36,523 nucleotides of DNA from a virus. The notes beneath the pieces are model-generated. The model did not search any database. It was not told the DNA's origin and was given only the letters and a program-made list of their open reading frames with translations. Both the position numbers and the translations under genes were made by a program. Shown here piece after piece: positions 25,678 through 33,053 of the stretch. Within the stretch, counting starts at the first letter, position 1, and every line of letters begins with the position of its first letter. Location: IMG/VR virus record IMGVR_UViG_3300006332_000010, positions 1 through 36,523 of that record; one strand, written 5' to 3'.

Positions 25678-26207
25678 GGCTTACAACTCCACGGTCTCCA
25701 GCTTCTTCCAGCTTCTAAGTAAATAATATAAGCTGCAGTTAAATTCTCCGCGCCATTATATAAACTGAATGTATTATCTAATCTTGGGTGGTAATCTTTG
25801 CGGATTTGCATGTAACCTAATGCCCTACCTTGATCCCCAGTAGCATACCAGCGCAAACTTGACTCGCAAAATGCCACAGATTCTACTTTGTGATACATGT
25901 AGCTTGGCCAGGGGCTATTTAAGTACGCTTCTTGGAACAAAATGTACCGTTCCTGCATGTATTCAGGCATGTTTGAACGTGCCTCAGCATTACTTTGCGG
26001 AAAAAACGCCCATACGAGGCTTACAATGGCTATGAGCAAAAAAGGAGGGATACTGCGTCTCACAGGAGGACGAAACGCAGTACCCCAATTAGGTGACGCT
26101 GTTAAGGAGAAAGGAATAATCCTTACAGGTCTTTTTGAGAGGTCGAATAGAGGGAAAGAGAAATAACCACCTATTCTTTTTTTAGAGTATGTAATAATAT
26201 TTTTCAT
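25674..26207 (-). CDS. Lytic transglycosylase (SLT-like) with N-terminal membrane segment
   Basis: This 177-aa protein has a basic N-terminus, a hydrophobic helix at about 55-70 (PPFLLIAIVSLVWAFF) and a likely signal-peptidase-like AEA site, then a lysozyme-like domain. Motifs are VAFCESS (catalytic Glu), GRALGYMQI (about 129-137) and ENLTAAYIIY. It would cut glycan strands of peptidoglycan outside the membrane. Start ATG has GGGAG 8 nt upstream, inside the end of the nuclease gene. Its place in the early block, apart from the amidase, suggests a role other than final lysis, such as a signal-anchor release lysin or wall remodelling. Confidence 0.7.
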   Translation of the reverse strand: MKNIITYSKKRIGGYFSFPLFDLSKRPVRIIPFSLTASPNWGTAFRPPVRRSIPPFLLIAIVSLVWAFFPQSNAEARSNMPEYMQERYILFQEAYLNSPWPSYMYHKVESVAFCESSLRWYATGDQGRALGYMQIRKDYHPRLDNTFSLYNGAENLTAAYIIYLEAGRSWRPWSCKP

Positions 26208-26212
26208 GTCAA

Positions 26213-27073
26213 CTACTCCCTTATCTTAGACGCTTTATATTGAGAGCAGAATGGTTGTACCGAGCAGTAAGATTCACATCGTATATCTTCTCCTGGCCGT
26301 TCAACAACTGTATTACCCTTTTTGTTAGACTTCATCCAAGATTGCGCATCTTGCATAGAATCAAGTAATCGAAATGCCGACTTCCTTCCATTGCCCATAA
26401 CTGCAAATTTTGTAGGTCGTGTCCATTTATCTTCTGATGTACAGAATGGAAGCTGTTCTTTTGCCTGTTCGTGCATCTGAATACGACTACGCAAAAATTC
26501 TTCTACTCGTTCATCAGTCCACATGCGTATCTTATATTCAACGACTTGTGATGCTGGATAGTTTTGTTCATTGAGTGCTTTTGTTTTACTCCAGTCTCGT
26601 AGGATAAAAACGGCTGCAACATGCTCAACTTCCCATCCTTCCTGGCGTCCTAACCAACCATAGATATTGAGCTGTTGTTCTCTTTCTATGCGTACACCAT
26701 TTATAATCTCCCACACTGACGCGGTTTTGAGATCATATATGGTCTTTGTTTCCCTGTCGTATACGTCTGCTTGCCCTGAAAGAGTAACTCCATCTAGCTC
26801 TGCAAACATTCTATGTTCACTTACTAGCGTTTCTCCACCATCTTCTTCGATGGCAGATTCAACTACTTTATGGGTGGCACTACCTAGTAATGACCATATC
26901 CTGTCTGAAGCATCTTCTTCTATTTGTTCTCGAAACTTACGACGTAGTGCGACTATTCTAGGTGGGTCTAGTAACTCTGTTGCTGAGTAGTCTGCTTGTG
27001 AATCATGTGACTTGCCCCAGTATTCAATACTTTGCACTAAAAACTTAGGCAGATTCTCTTTGTTTGTAATCAA
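26213..27073 (-). CDS. RecB/Cas4-like PD-(D/E)XK nuclease
   Basis: This 286-aa protein shows the motifs of RecB-like nucleases in order: LGSATHKVVE (H68), LSGQADVYD (D103), TIYDLKTAS (D114, K116) and QQLNIYGWL (Q134, Y138). The C-terminus holds C266, C270 and C276, with a further Cys near 210, which could form a metal or Fe-S site as in Cas4/AddB relatives. It starts at a TTG with GGAG 6-7 nt upstream. It probably processes DNA ends during recombination or replication. It overlaps the HNH gene by 29 bp. Confidence 0.8.
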   Translation of the reverse strand: MITNKENLPKFLVQSIEYWGKSHDSQADYSATELLDPPRIVALRRKFREQIEEDASDRIWSLLGSATHKVVESAIEEDGGETLVSEHRMFAELDGVTLSGQADVYDRETKTIYDLKTASVWEIINGVRIEREQQLNIYGWLGRQEGWEVEHVAAVFILRDWSKTKALNEQNYPASQVVEYKIRMWTDERVEEFLRSRIQMHEQAKEQLPFCTSEDKWTRPTKFAVMGNGRKSAFRLLDSMQDAQSWMKSNKKGNTVVERPGEDIRCESYCSVQPFCSQYKASKIRE

Positions 27074-27410
27074 TTCCCTCTCCTTTTATCAACCAACCTT
27101 GTTCCTCTGCCCAGGTGCTATGCTCACTTACGTAGCGATTGCAACTGTGACAGCATGGAACTAGATTGTCCTCCTTGTGAACTGTTATTATTCCACCGCC
27201 CCTACCTCTTGTCAATCGTTCATGTACACCTTGTACGAAATGTGTACAATCAGGTGATCGTATAATACAGTGCTTCCTTCCATTCCCTACTGCCTGTTTG
27301 ACATACGGAACACGTACTTCTTTATAAAACTTAGCCATTTTTTTACTACGAGCATTTAACCTGGATCGCTTTAAAGGTTTACTGCTACGCTTCATAGGGC
27401 TGCGCTTCAT
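27045..27410 (-). CDS. HNH endonuclease
   Basis: This 121-aa protein has a strongly basic N-terminus (MKRSPMKRSSKPLKRSR) and a zinc-bound HNH module: CIIRSPDC, then GVHERLTRG, an N at DNLVPCCHSC and YVSEH. ATG 27410 is preferred because GGAAAGG lies 8 nt upstream; a GTG at 27449 would overlap the next gene. It may nick or cut phage or host DNA. The arrangement also recalls NinG-type recombination nucleases. Confidence 0.75.
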   Translation of the reverse strand: MKRSPMKRSSKPLKRSRLNARSKKMAKFYKEVRVPYVKQAVGNGRKHCIIRSPDCTHFVQGVHERLTRGRGGGIITVHKEDNLVPCCHSCNRYVSEHSTWAEEQGWLIKGEGIDYKQRESA

Positions 27411-27433
27411 AAAATTTGCCTTTCCATTTAATC

Positions 27434-27700
27434 TTACTTTAAACTCCACTCCCTACTAGCACCGTTTTTGTACCGACCAGATAAAGGCATCTTAGCTTCC
27501 ATTTTGTAGGTATCTTCAAACTGTCTGCCTATGGGATGCGACTTTGTGTAGCCACAATGCTTACATTTTCCTAGAATCTTTCGATATCTTTTTCTCGATG
27601 GAACGTGGTAGTTATTTTTAGTCCACCGTTCATGAGCTTCTTCATGTGTTTCTAAAACCAGGTGATGTGGGGGGCATTTCTTAACTTCTTTCTTTGCCAT
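27434..27700 (-). CDS. Small zinc-ribbon hypothetical protein
   Basis: This 88-aa basic protein has a C-x2-C pair in GKCKHCGYTKSHP and other candidate ligands in KCPPHHL near the N-terminus, so a single zinc site is possible. ATG 27700 is preferred; an in-frame TTG at 27757 could extend it by 19 residues. Nucleic acid binding is likely. Neighbours are the HNH nuclease and RepA-like ATPase. Confidence 0.6.
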   Translation of the reverse strand: MAKKEVKKCPPHHLVLETHEEAHERWTKNNYHVPSRKRYRKILGKCKHCGYTKSHPIGRQFEDTYKMEAKMPLSGRYKNGASREWSLK

Positions 27701-27757
27701 AGTTACTTTCTCTATCTGCCCTAATGTTTGAATCAACTGTTGCACAAGTGTACGCAA

Positions 27758-27896
27758 ACGTTGACTTAGTTTTCAGTATACCTCAAAAACCTAATGCTGA
27801 CGTAGGGGGTTGACAAGTGTGTTACGCTTAAAAAGCGAAGCGACAAGCCTTAAGCATTTGAAGCAAGCGTCAGGGGACGCTGTATTCTAAATATCA
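27758..27896. other. Intergenic stretch with small hairpins, no gene seen
   Basis: No coding frame of note is found here. It holds a perfect 6-bp hairpin AGCGTC-AGGG-GACGCT (27866-27881), an inner CGCTT/AAGCG hairpin (27825-27837), and a GCTTAA/TTAAGC pair that could enclose it. A TATACT reads leftward (27775-27780) without a good -35. It probably carries a control element or processing site between the RepA-like gene and its downstream genes. Confidence 0.4.
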
Positions 27897-29177
27897 TTAT
27901 TCTTTTCTAACACTATACCTCTTGTTTCTGCCTTCCTGTTCACTTGAAAGGTGATTAGAAGAAGATAGTATCCTGCTAGCCCATGACACACTCTTTTCAA
28001 AGTACTCTGCAAATTGTGAAGGAGTAACAGAGCCTTCATTCCATATATAATCTAATTGTTCATTACTTAACTCAGCAGTAGTGGCTGACTTTTCTTCAAC
28101 TTCTTCTGCTTCAGGGAAATCTTCAGGTGACATGTGGTATATACCCTGTATATCAGTGAACCATCCTTCATCTGTTTGTGTCTTAGGCATGACCCACCTA
28201 TAGGCAATAGGTTCTTTTAAATTGAAGTCATTTGCTTTTGTTAGTGTCAGCCTTTGGAACATAACATCACTATCATGCGCACCTTCAAGCCTAAAAATAG
28301 CGTCAGCTGCTGCGTCTTGCATAACGGACCCAAAGACATTCGATCCACCGCCATTCCTTGCAGTATGCCCAATGGCAAACCATGCACATTGAAAACTATT
28401 TAGTGTATCCATAGTACGATTTACCTGGACATCATCGATAAGTGATGCACCGCTGCGTGATAAAGAATCAAGGATAACAAGATCTATACCTTCTTTGTCG
28501 ATGATAGATCTGATACTTGTTGATAGTGCAGTTAGTGTCTTGCCCCTAGCATGTACCATCCTCAATGGACGTGTCCGTTCTAAGCCTAACGCATCGTTCA
28601 ACATGCCCAACCTAATACCTAACCCTTTCTCAGAGCGTTCTAAGTTTACGTACAGTACGTTTATATTTTCATAGGTAGGTGTAATAATACTTTGCTTACC
28701 ACTGTCTAAGCACACAGCTAACAGAAGTGAGAACCAACTTTTACCAGTGCCAGGAGCAGCAAAAAGAATTGTGCCTGCATCTTCTAGTATAAAAGGTTCA
28801 GCTAACCAGGGTGTAGGGGTGGGTGGTATGCCGTGTGTCAACGTTACTTCAACAGAGCTTGACCATTTTTCATAGGCATCGCGACAAAACGTTAGCATGT
28901 CACTTGACGCTGTTGCTTCATGATACTCTGGAATATCTAATGGTAGCTTCATGTATGCACGATGTGCTGAATTGATTAACCTTGTTCTTGATTCTCTTTT
29001 GTCTAACGCTAAGTCGTCCTCATCTAGTATTTGTGTGTCGAATAGAACACTGACCTTTGCATACGGATGCGATCTGTCTACTCTAATATTTGTTGCTATG
29101 AATCTAATGAAATGATCTTTCCCTAATTTCTTTTTGGCGATTACCTTTTGTGAATCAGCCCACCAATCTAGTGCCAT
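27897..29177 (-). CDS. RepA-like RecA-fold ATPase (probable replicative helicase/loader)
   Basis: This 426-aa protein has a Walker A loop APGTGKS (141-147), a glutamate after VLYVNLE (E180), a Walker B IDLVILDS (231-238) and a GHTARNGGGSNVFGS segment (270-284), matching the AAA_25/RepA-like helicase group. The C-terminus (about 370-426) looks like a winged helix. It is the only helicase-like gene in the window, so it probably starts or drives phage DNA replication using host polymerase. SD AAAGGACGG precedes its ATG, and it overlaps the zinc-finger gene by 23 bp. Confidence 0.8.
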   Translation of the reverse strand: MALDWWADSQKVIAKKKLGKDHFIRFIATNIRVDRSHPYAKVSVLFDTQILDEDDLALDKRESRTRLINSAHRAYMKLPLDIPEYHEATASSDMLTFCRDAYEKWSSSVEVTLTHGIPPTPTPWLAEPFILEDAGTILFAAPGTGKSWFSLLLAVCLDSGKQSIITPTYENINVLYVNLERSEKGLGIRLGMLNDALGLERTRPLRMVHARGKTLTALSTSIRSIIDKEGIDLVILDSLSRSGASLIDDVQVNRTMDTLNSFQCAWFAIGHTARNGGGSNVFGSVMQDAAADAIFRLEGAHDSDVMFQRLTLTKANDFNLKEPIAYRWVMPKTQTDEGWFTDIQGIYHMSPEDFPEAEEVEEKSATTAELSNEQLDYIWNEGSVTPSQFAEYFEKSVSWASRILSSSNHLSSEQEGRNKRYSVRKE

Positions 29178-29397
29178 TCTTTACCGTCCTTTTACTTGGT
29201 TGTGCGTTATACTTCTGGTCGAAATATTCTCTGTCATTCATAGGGGGTAACAATTCTAATTGACAGTCGTGAAATTCTCCAGTGTCTGCATAAAATTTCT
29301 TTAAGCCTGACCTGAACATCTCTATTGTCACCTCCTCTTTACATATTGAACATATCTGGATGGGTATGTTCATTGTTCTTGCATAATGTCTTAGCAT
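29155..29397 (-). CDS. Small zinc-finger-like protein
   Basis: This 80-aa protein has ICSICKEEVT followed by an FHDCQ motif, giving a likely C-x2-C...H-x-C site. AAAGGA precedes ATG 29397, so that start is favoured over an internal Met at 29373. The first 59 bp overlap the end of the preceding gene in another frame. Role unknown, possibly a DNA- or protein-binding helper of the adjacent ATPase. Confidence 0.6.
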   Translation of the reverse strand: MLRHYARTMNIPIQICSICKEEVTIEMFRSGLKKFYADTGEFHDCQLELLPPMNDREYFDQKYNAQPSKRTVKNGTRLVG

Positions 29398-30004
29398 TTT
29401 TTATCCTTTCTTTATCTTTACATCCTTCATTCTTCTTACAAACACATTGATTTGTCCATTCCCCACTTTCTCTTATCACTATCCCTAACTTTCTAAGCAA
29501 GCAAATATTTATTCCTACGAATCCTGTTACGTAGTCCTTGTTTGTTTTTTCTTCAAAATCAAAACCACTACAATTCAAAAGGGAATAAGATTTTTTTGCA
29601 TCAACAACGGCTAGTCTAATAAGTCTTTCTTTTTCATAGTCAACAACACAATAGATATCTAAGTCGGCGTTATATAGTTTATTAATTTCTGTAAGGTAGC
29701 CTGAGCTTTTAGATCGAAATGTGACATCGTTATAATCTTTAGCAGATTTGATATTACGTATTCTAAGTCCTGCCTGAGCAAGACGCCTCCTATAGATTGG
29801 ACTGTTTAGATATATAGCTGTGCCCATATTCAGAATTAAATCTGTAGCTTCTTCAACATCTTGTTGCTGTGATGCGACAGTAATGATTGCGTTCAATTCA
29901 TTTTCTATAATAGGGTTCAGCCATTTTTGTGCTTCTTCTTCATCTTGTTTTTGCCTAGTATAGTTTTCTGCCCTGTTATGGTATGCATCAGGTTGTTTTA
30001 TCAT
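29339..30004 (-). CDS. Hypothetical protein with Cys/His-rich C-terminus
   Basis: This 221-aa protein (ATG 30004; a TTG at 30010 gives 223 aa) has a helical N-terminal half and a middle part (DLDIYCVVDYEKERLIRLAVVDAKKS) of alternating strands and charged residues, faintly like a PD-(D/E)XK-type core. The last 40 residues hold CVCKKNEGC, then LC and HTH, a probable metal site. Its tail is encoded in DNA that also encodes the start of the next gene. A nuclease is possible but not shown. Confidence 0.55.
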   Translation of the reverse strand: MIKQPDAYHNRAENYTRQKQDEEEAQKWLNPIIENELNAIITVASQQQDVEEATDLILNMGTAIYLNSPIYRRRLAQAGLRIRNIKSAKDYNDVTFRSKSSGYLTEINKLYNADLDIYCVVDYEKERLIRLAVVDAKKSYSLLNCSGFDFEEKTNKDYVTGFVGINICLLRKLGIVIRESGEWTNQCVCKKNEGCKDKERIKNAKTLCKNNEHTHPDMFNM

Positions 30005-31109
30005 CTCCAAATTTCCCTTCTTCTAACCCCCAGGTATCATACCCCTCCCTATTTTCCCTGGAAAAAATATCTATTCGTGGCTCTGGGCTTACCCTTCGGA
30101 CCACATCGTAAAACTCTTCTGGCTTTCTGCTATGTTCCCTTCTTTCTGCTTCAAAACAAGTGAAGAAATTTTTTGTTTCAAGGAATGGTTGTGCTCCTTT
30201 TCTTGCCAGTAAAACAAATTCACAATTAAATTGCGGTAATCCTACTGGCTGGAATCCTCCTTTCTTATGCCACACAAATGTTGAAAGATATGTAAAGTCC
30301 CACGCATCTAATATTTCAAAACTAGATCGAAGATATTTCTGTGTAGTCCATAGCCATAGATGACATTCATCATGTGCTGGTAGTTTGAAGTCTTTGATTT
30401 CATCTACCGTCATCGTTGCGTAATCAAAGTTTTGTTTGTCAAACGTTCTGTTTTCTAGTTGTATCCTGTCTATATCCCAGGGTGGATCAATGACAATGGT
30501 TCGGTACTGCCCTTCAGGTGGCTTTATGGCTAACGCTTCTCTACGTAACTTTTCTTTTTGAGCTTTTAGAACCTCCTTTTTTTCCAAACGAATCTTTGTT
30601 GCCATCCTCAGAATTTCATCTTCACCTATAATCTCTCGGTTAACTTGCTGTAAGGTCTTTTGTCCGCTTTTCATTTCTTCAAACAGTTCTGGTGTATTTT
30701 CCTTTATTCTTTTAGCTAACTTAATGTATGCTGGTGATACTTGTAACATTGCACCAGCTTCACTCTGAGATAGATAGCTAATATTAGCTATCTTCGACCT
30801 TGCATGTACTCCTTGACTCAAAGTAGCAATCTCTGCACCAAGAGCTGCACGCTGCGATGCAGTGAGGTGTCGTCGGTGCAAGTTAGAAGAAAGAACAAAG
30901 GCTAATGGATTTTCACCCTGGTATTGGGTCCATTCTGGTTGCACGTCTACTTCCATACACGCTAAGTATCTGTTACGCCCATCTAATATCTCGTCGCCTA
31001 GTAATACTATTGGATTTTGCAATCCGTTTTCTTTTATGTCGTCACACAAAAAAGTAAAGTCTGTACCTTCAATGAGTGGAAATAGATCTGCATATGGATG
31101 AAACTTCAA
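29988..31109 (-). CDS. ParB-like/MT-A70 N6-adenine DNA methyltransferase fusion
   Basis: This 373-aa protein combines a ParB/Srx-like N-terminal domain (ILDGRNRYLA at 41-50; helical LTASQRAALGAEIA and SQSEAGAMLQVSPAYIK region to about 160) with a C-terminal MT-A70 methyltransferase carrying DPPW (208-211) and HLWLWTTQKYL. It should methylate adenine at N6 using S-adenosylmethionine, with the N-terminus helping target DNA. Start is TTG 31109 with AAGGAG 6-7 nt upstream. No cognate restriction nuclease is seen. It lies 20 nt downstream of a folded RNA element. Confidence 0.85.
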   Translation of the reverse strand: MKFHPYADLFPLIEGTDFTFLCDDIKENGLQNPIVLLGDEILDGRNRYLACMEVDVQPEWTQYQGENPLAFVLSSNLHRRHLTASQRAALGAEIATLSQGVHARSKIANISYLSQSEAGAMLQVSPAYIKLAKRIKENTPELFEEMKSGQKTLQQVNREIIGEDEILRMATKIRLEKKEVLKAQKEKLRREALAIKPPEGQYRTIVIDPPWDIDRIQLENRTFDKQNFDYATMTVDEIKDFKLPAHDECHLWLWTTQKYLRSSFEILDAWDFTYLSTFVWHKKGGFQPVGLPQFNCEFVLLARKGAQPFLETKNFFTCFEAERREHSRKPEEFYDVVRRVSPEPRIDIFSRENREGYDTWGLEEGKFGDDKTT

Positions 31110-31128
31110 TGAACGCTCCTTCGGTATG

Positions 31129-31195
31129 GCCCCTTGACCCTGTCACTCCCCAGTTATAGAACCGCTGTCGGTTGCAGTTCTCAGAGTCAAGGGGC
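31129..31195 (-). ncRNA. Structured 67-nt RNA element before the methyltransferase start
   Basis: On the minus strand, 31195-31182 and 31142-31129 form a 14-bp stem, all paired with one G-U pair; on the plus strand the same place is a C-A mismatch, so the minus strand is the functional one. Inside it, 31181-31158 forms an 8-bp hairpin with an 8-nt loop (AACCGACA), followed by a 15-nt single-stranded run (31157-31143, AUAACUGGGGAGUGA). It begins 11 nt after the upstream stop and ends about 7 nt before the AAGGAG of the TTG-started methyltransferase gene. No U-tract follows, so it is not a standard terminator. It may be a riboswitch-like or processing element. Confidence 0.65.
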
Positions 31196-31205
31196 TTCTG
31201 AATAA

Positions 31206-31628
31206 TTACCCTACAATAGCTTGTGATCGCCAGACGTTATGGTTACTGCCTGTTCCATTGTCGTCTTTAGAGCAGTAGTATTTTGCTGGTACTTGTTGAC
31301 CATCTATGTTGTCATATTCTTGCCACTTGGGTAGTGTTTCCTTTAGCTGAATCCCCTCATGTTCTGGGCAGTAAAGTGTAACGCCTTGTTGGTCGGCAAA
31401 ACTTTGCTTTTCTTCTGGTGATGCTGTTGGTCTCGACTCCTGTGCTGGTCTAGCGGACCCTGTACTACCACCCATTGGTGGTGCTGTACCAAACAGCCCT
31501 TCCATTTGATCTATGTGCGATACGATTAGTTCTAAATCTGTTACAAGGGGTCGCCACTCGATTAAATGGTTACGGTACATCCTTTGTACTTTGACCTCCC
31601 ATAATTTTTCTTGTGATTCATCAGTCAT
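31206..31628 (-). CDS. Hypothetical protein with C-terminal Cys/His motif
   Basis: This 140-aa protein has a helical N-terminal part, a Pro/Ser-rich linker (about 55-75) and a C-terminal segment with YCPEHEGI and KYYCSKDDNG, a possible zinc site. AGGAGG precedes its ATG. It is upstream of the structured RNA and methyltransferase. Function unknown. Confidence 0.6.
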   Translation of the reverse strand: MTDESQEKLWEVKVQRMYRNHLIEWRPLVTDLELIVSHIDQMEGLFGTAPPMGGSTGSARPAQESRPTASPEEKQSFADQQGVTLYCPEHEGIQLKETLPKWQEYDNIDGQQVPAKYYCSKDDNGTGSNHNVWRSQAIVG

Positions 31629-31678
31629 TTTAAATCCTCCTATTATTGCTTCATTTATTAATGCTGATTTGCCAGGTA

Positions 31679-32035
31679 TTAATTTACCGTTGCTAGGTTT
31701 GCTAGTATCTGTAATTCTGATAGCCCTATCTTTATTCCGTCATTCAATGCTTCTATGTTGCGTGATGCATCATTCACTGAACGCCTGTGTTCAAGTGCCT
31801 CCTTAAAAAGTTCCTGATATTCTATGTTGTCATCTAACTCCAGTAGTAATTGATTGTCACGATCACTTTGATTTCTACCAGGTGTCTTTATCTTGGCTCG
31901 GATAAGCTGACACTGATACTCACAGTGCTTAGCCATAGCCAGTTCTTCAGACAAAAATTCTTTAGACTCGTCGCGCCTAAAGATCATATCCTGAACCTGT
32001 TTGGAAACTTCATCGTGCCTACTTAGTAAGTCCAT
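31679..32035 (-). CDS. Coiled-coil hypothetical protein
   Basis: This 118-aa protein is predicted almost wholly helical, with charged heptad-like runs throughout (SKEFLSEELAMAKHCEYQCQ, LFKEALEHRRSVNDASRNIE). GAGGAC in the end of the upstream gene precedes its ATG. No domain recognised. It may bridge replication proteins or be a nucleotide-binding partner, but there is no evidence for this. Confidence 0.55.
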   Translation of the reverse strand: MDLLSRHDEVSKQVQDMIFRRDESKEFLSEELAMAKHCEYQCQLIRAKIKTPGRNQSDRDNQLLLELDDNIEYQELFKEALEHRRSVNDASRNIEALNDGIKIGLSELQILANLATVN

Positions 32036-32037
32036 GA

Positions 32038-32307
32038 TTAGTCCTCAATAAGTATCAGGTTGTGTGGTTCCCTGTTCACTGAAATAAAACCTTCAGTTAC
32101 TTCAAACCTAATCCTCCCAAAGGATCTATTAACACCAGTAATCTTTACACGTGTGCGTAATTCAAGTTGCTTTTGTTTACCGTCTTGACCTTTGGGTAAG
32201 GTTCCATGTTTGATTAGATGACTATGATTAGCCCCAATGCTGTATGCATCTTTGTTGATATATTGTGACGCTTCTTCTAACGAAGATACAGAAATCGTTT
32301 GGTCCAT
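32038..32307 (-). CDS. Hypothetical small protein, mixed alpha/beta
   Basis: This 89-aa protein has an N-terminal helix and a strand-rich second half (LELRTRVKITGVNRSFGRIR, FEVTEGFISVN). AAGGAGG precedes its ATG. It begins the transcription unit read from the promoter at 32328-32356. The family is not recognised. The basic/strand part could bind nucleic acid. Confidence 0.55.
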   Translation of the reverse strand: MDQTISVSSLEEASQYINKDAYSIGANHSHLIKHGTLPKGQDGKQKQLELRTRVKITGVNRSFGRIRFEVTEGFISVNREPHNLILIED

Positions 32308-32327
32308 ATGTTCCTCCTTGTAGGTTT

Positions 32328-32356
32328 ATTATATATGGTGTATAAGTTGTAAGCAA
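32328..32356 (-). promoter_or_regulatory. Minus-strand promoter
   Basis: Reading leftward, TTGCTT (rc of 32351-32356), 17 bp, then a perfect TATAAT (rc of 32328-32333). The first gene starts at 32307 with AAGGAGG. This should drive 32307-31206 and on into the methyltransferase. Unlike the other three it lacks the TTGACATA start. Confidence 0.65.
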
Positions 32357-32357
32357 G

Positions 32358-32621
32358 CTACTGTTTAAGTAGCTCGCTTTGTAATGTGTGGTTCAGGTCT
32401 ATGAGTTTGTATCTAAGGTCATGCAATTCTGTACTAAGTTCTTTGTTTCCCTTATACATATACTGCATTGTGTCTAGTACGAAAGTTACAGAAAGAAAAG
32501 TATTTGTTATTTCTTTTACTGTCTGTTCACTAAGTGCTACTCCCTTATGGGGTGTGTGTCCCTGTTCCTCGCACCATTCCATTGCCTGGTATAAAAATTC
32601 CTCCTGATTAGGTGCGCTCAT
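32358..32621 (-). CDS. Hypothetical small helical protein
   Basis: This 87-aa protein is acidic at the N-terminus (EEFLYQAMEWCEEQG), with a long helical C-terminal half (about 30-87). ATGA coupling to the upstream 32-aa membrane protein gene places them in one translation unit. No motif recognised. Confidence 0.55.
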   Translation of the reverse strand: MSAPNQEEFLYQAMEWCEEQGHTPHKGVALSEQTVKEITNTFLSVTFVLDTMQYMYKGNKELSTELHDLRYKLIDLNHTLQSELLKQ

Positions 32622-32716
32622 AGTATCTCCCTTTTCATTACCACTATTCCTAATATAATTCCGCAGCTAAACCCTGTAAAAAAACCTATTCCATATGCTA
32701 TCCATACTGCTTCCAT
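32618..32716 (-). CDS. 32-aa single-pass membrane protein
   Basis: GAGGAGG 7 nt before ATG 32716 opens MEAVWIAYGIGFFTGFSCGI and a further 12 residues ending VVMKREIL. It is a single hydrophobic helix with Gly-x3-Gly-type spacing and a basic end. It overlaps the next gene by ATGA. The strong ribosome-binding site and coupling make it a likely real gene. Role unknown; an inner-membrane partner, holin-like or host-takeover peptide is possible. Confidence 0.65.
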   Translation of the reverse strand: MEAVWIAYGIGFFTGFSCGIILGIVVMKREIL

Positions 32717-32729
32717 TGTCTAACCTCCT

Positions 32730-33038
32730 CTAATATTGTAACGACCAGTCTACAAGATCTATAATTACTGTCGGTTCACCCCCTCTTGAATATTGGTCTT
32801 CCATGTTTGGCGCTAAAGATATCCCTGAGCCTGTTGGAGAATTGTGGCTGCCAGTATTCTCTATCAAATAATCTAGGATTATTCTTACGGCGTACTCCTC
32901 ATCGTCTTGCCGTTTCATTACAGTTACAGTTCGCATTGCCTCACGGCTAATGTCTGGCAAAGTAAAACCGTGACTATGCGTATAGAAATATAAAGAACCA
33001 TTACTCGTCTTTACCTCAGCCATTCTTCGATCACCCAT
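32730..33038 (-). CDS. Hypothetical protein of a phage family with a YTH(W)-type N-terminus
   Basis: This 102-aa protein starts with MGDRRMAEVKTSNGSLYFYT then SHGFTLPD. The order of LYFYTH, DISREA, a DDEEYAVRIILDYLI helix and a C-terminal VIIDLVDWSLQY matches a family of short phage and plasmid proteins of unknown function. AAGGAAG precedes its ATG. It may act together with the similar 135-aa protein at 33685-34092. Confidence 0.6.
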   Translation of the reverse strand: MGDRRMAEVKTSNGSLYFYTHSHGFTLPDISREAMRTVTVMKRQDDEEYAVRIILDYLIENTGSHNSPTGSGISLAPNMEDQYSRGGEPTVIIDLVDWSLQY

Positions 33039-33053
33039 TATCTAACTTCCTTT

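Noticed and set aside
27810-27815. Plus-strand TTGACA in the replication operon gap
   Set aside because: No acceptable -10 at 16-18 bp and no plus-strand gene downstream.
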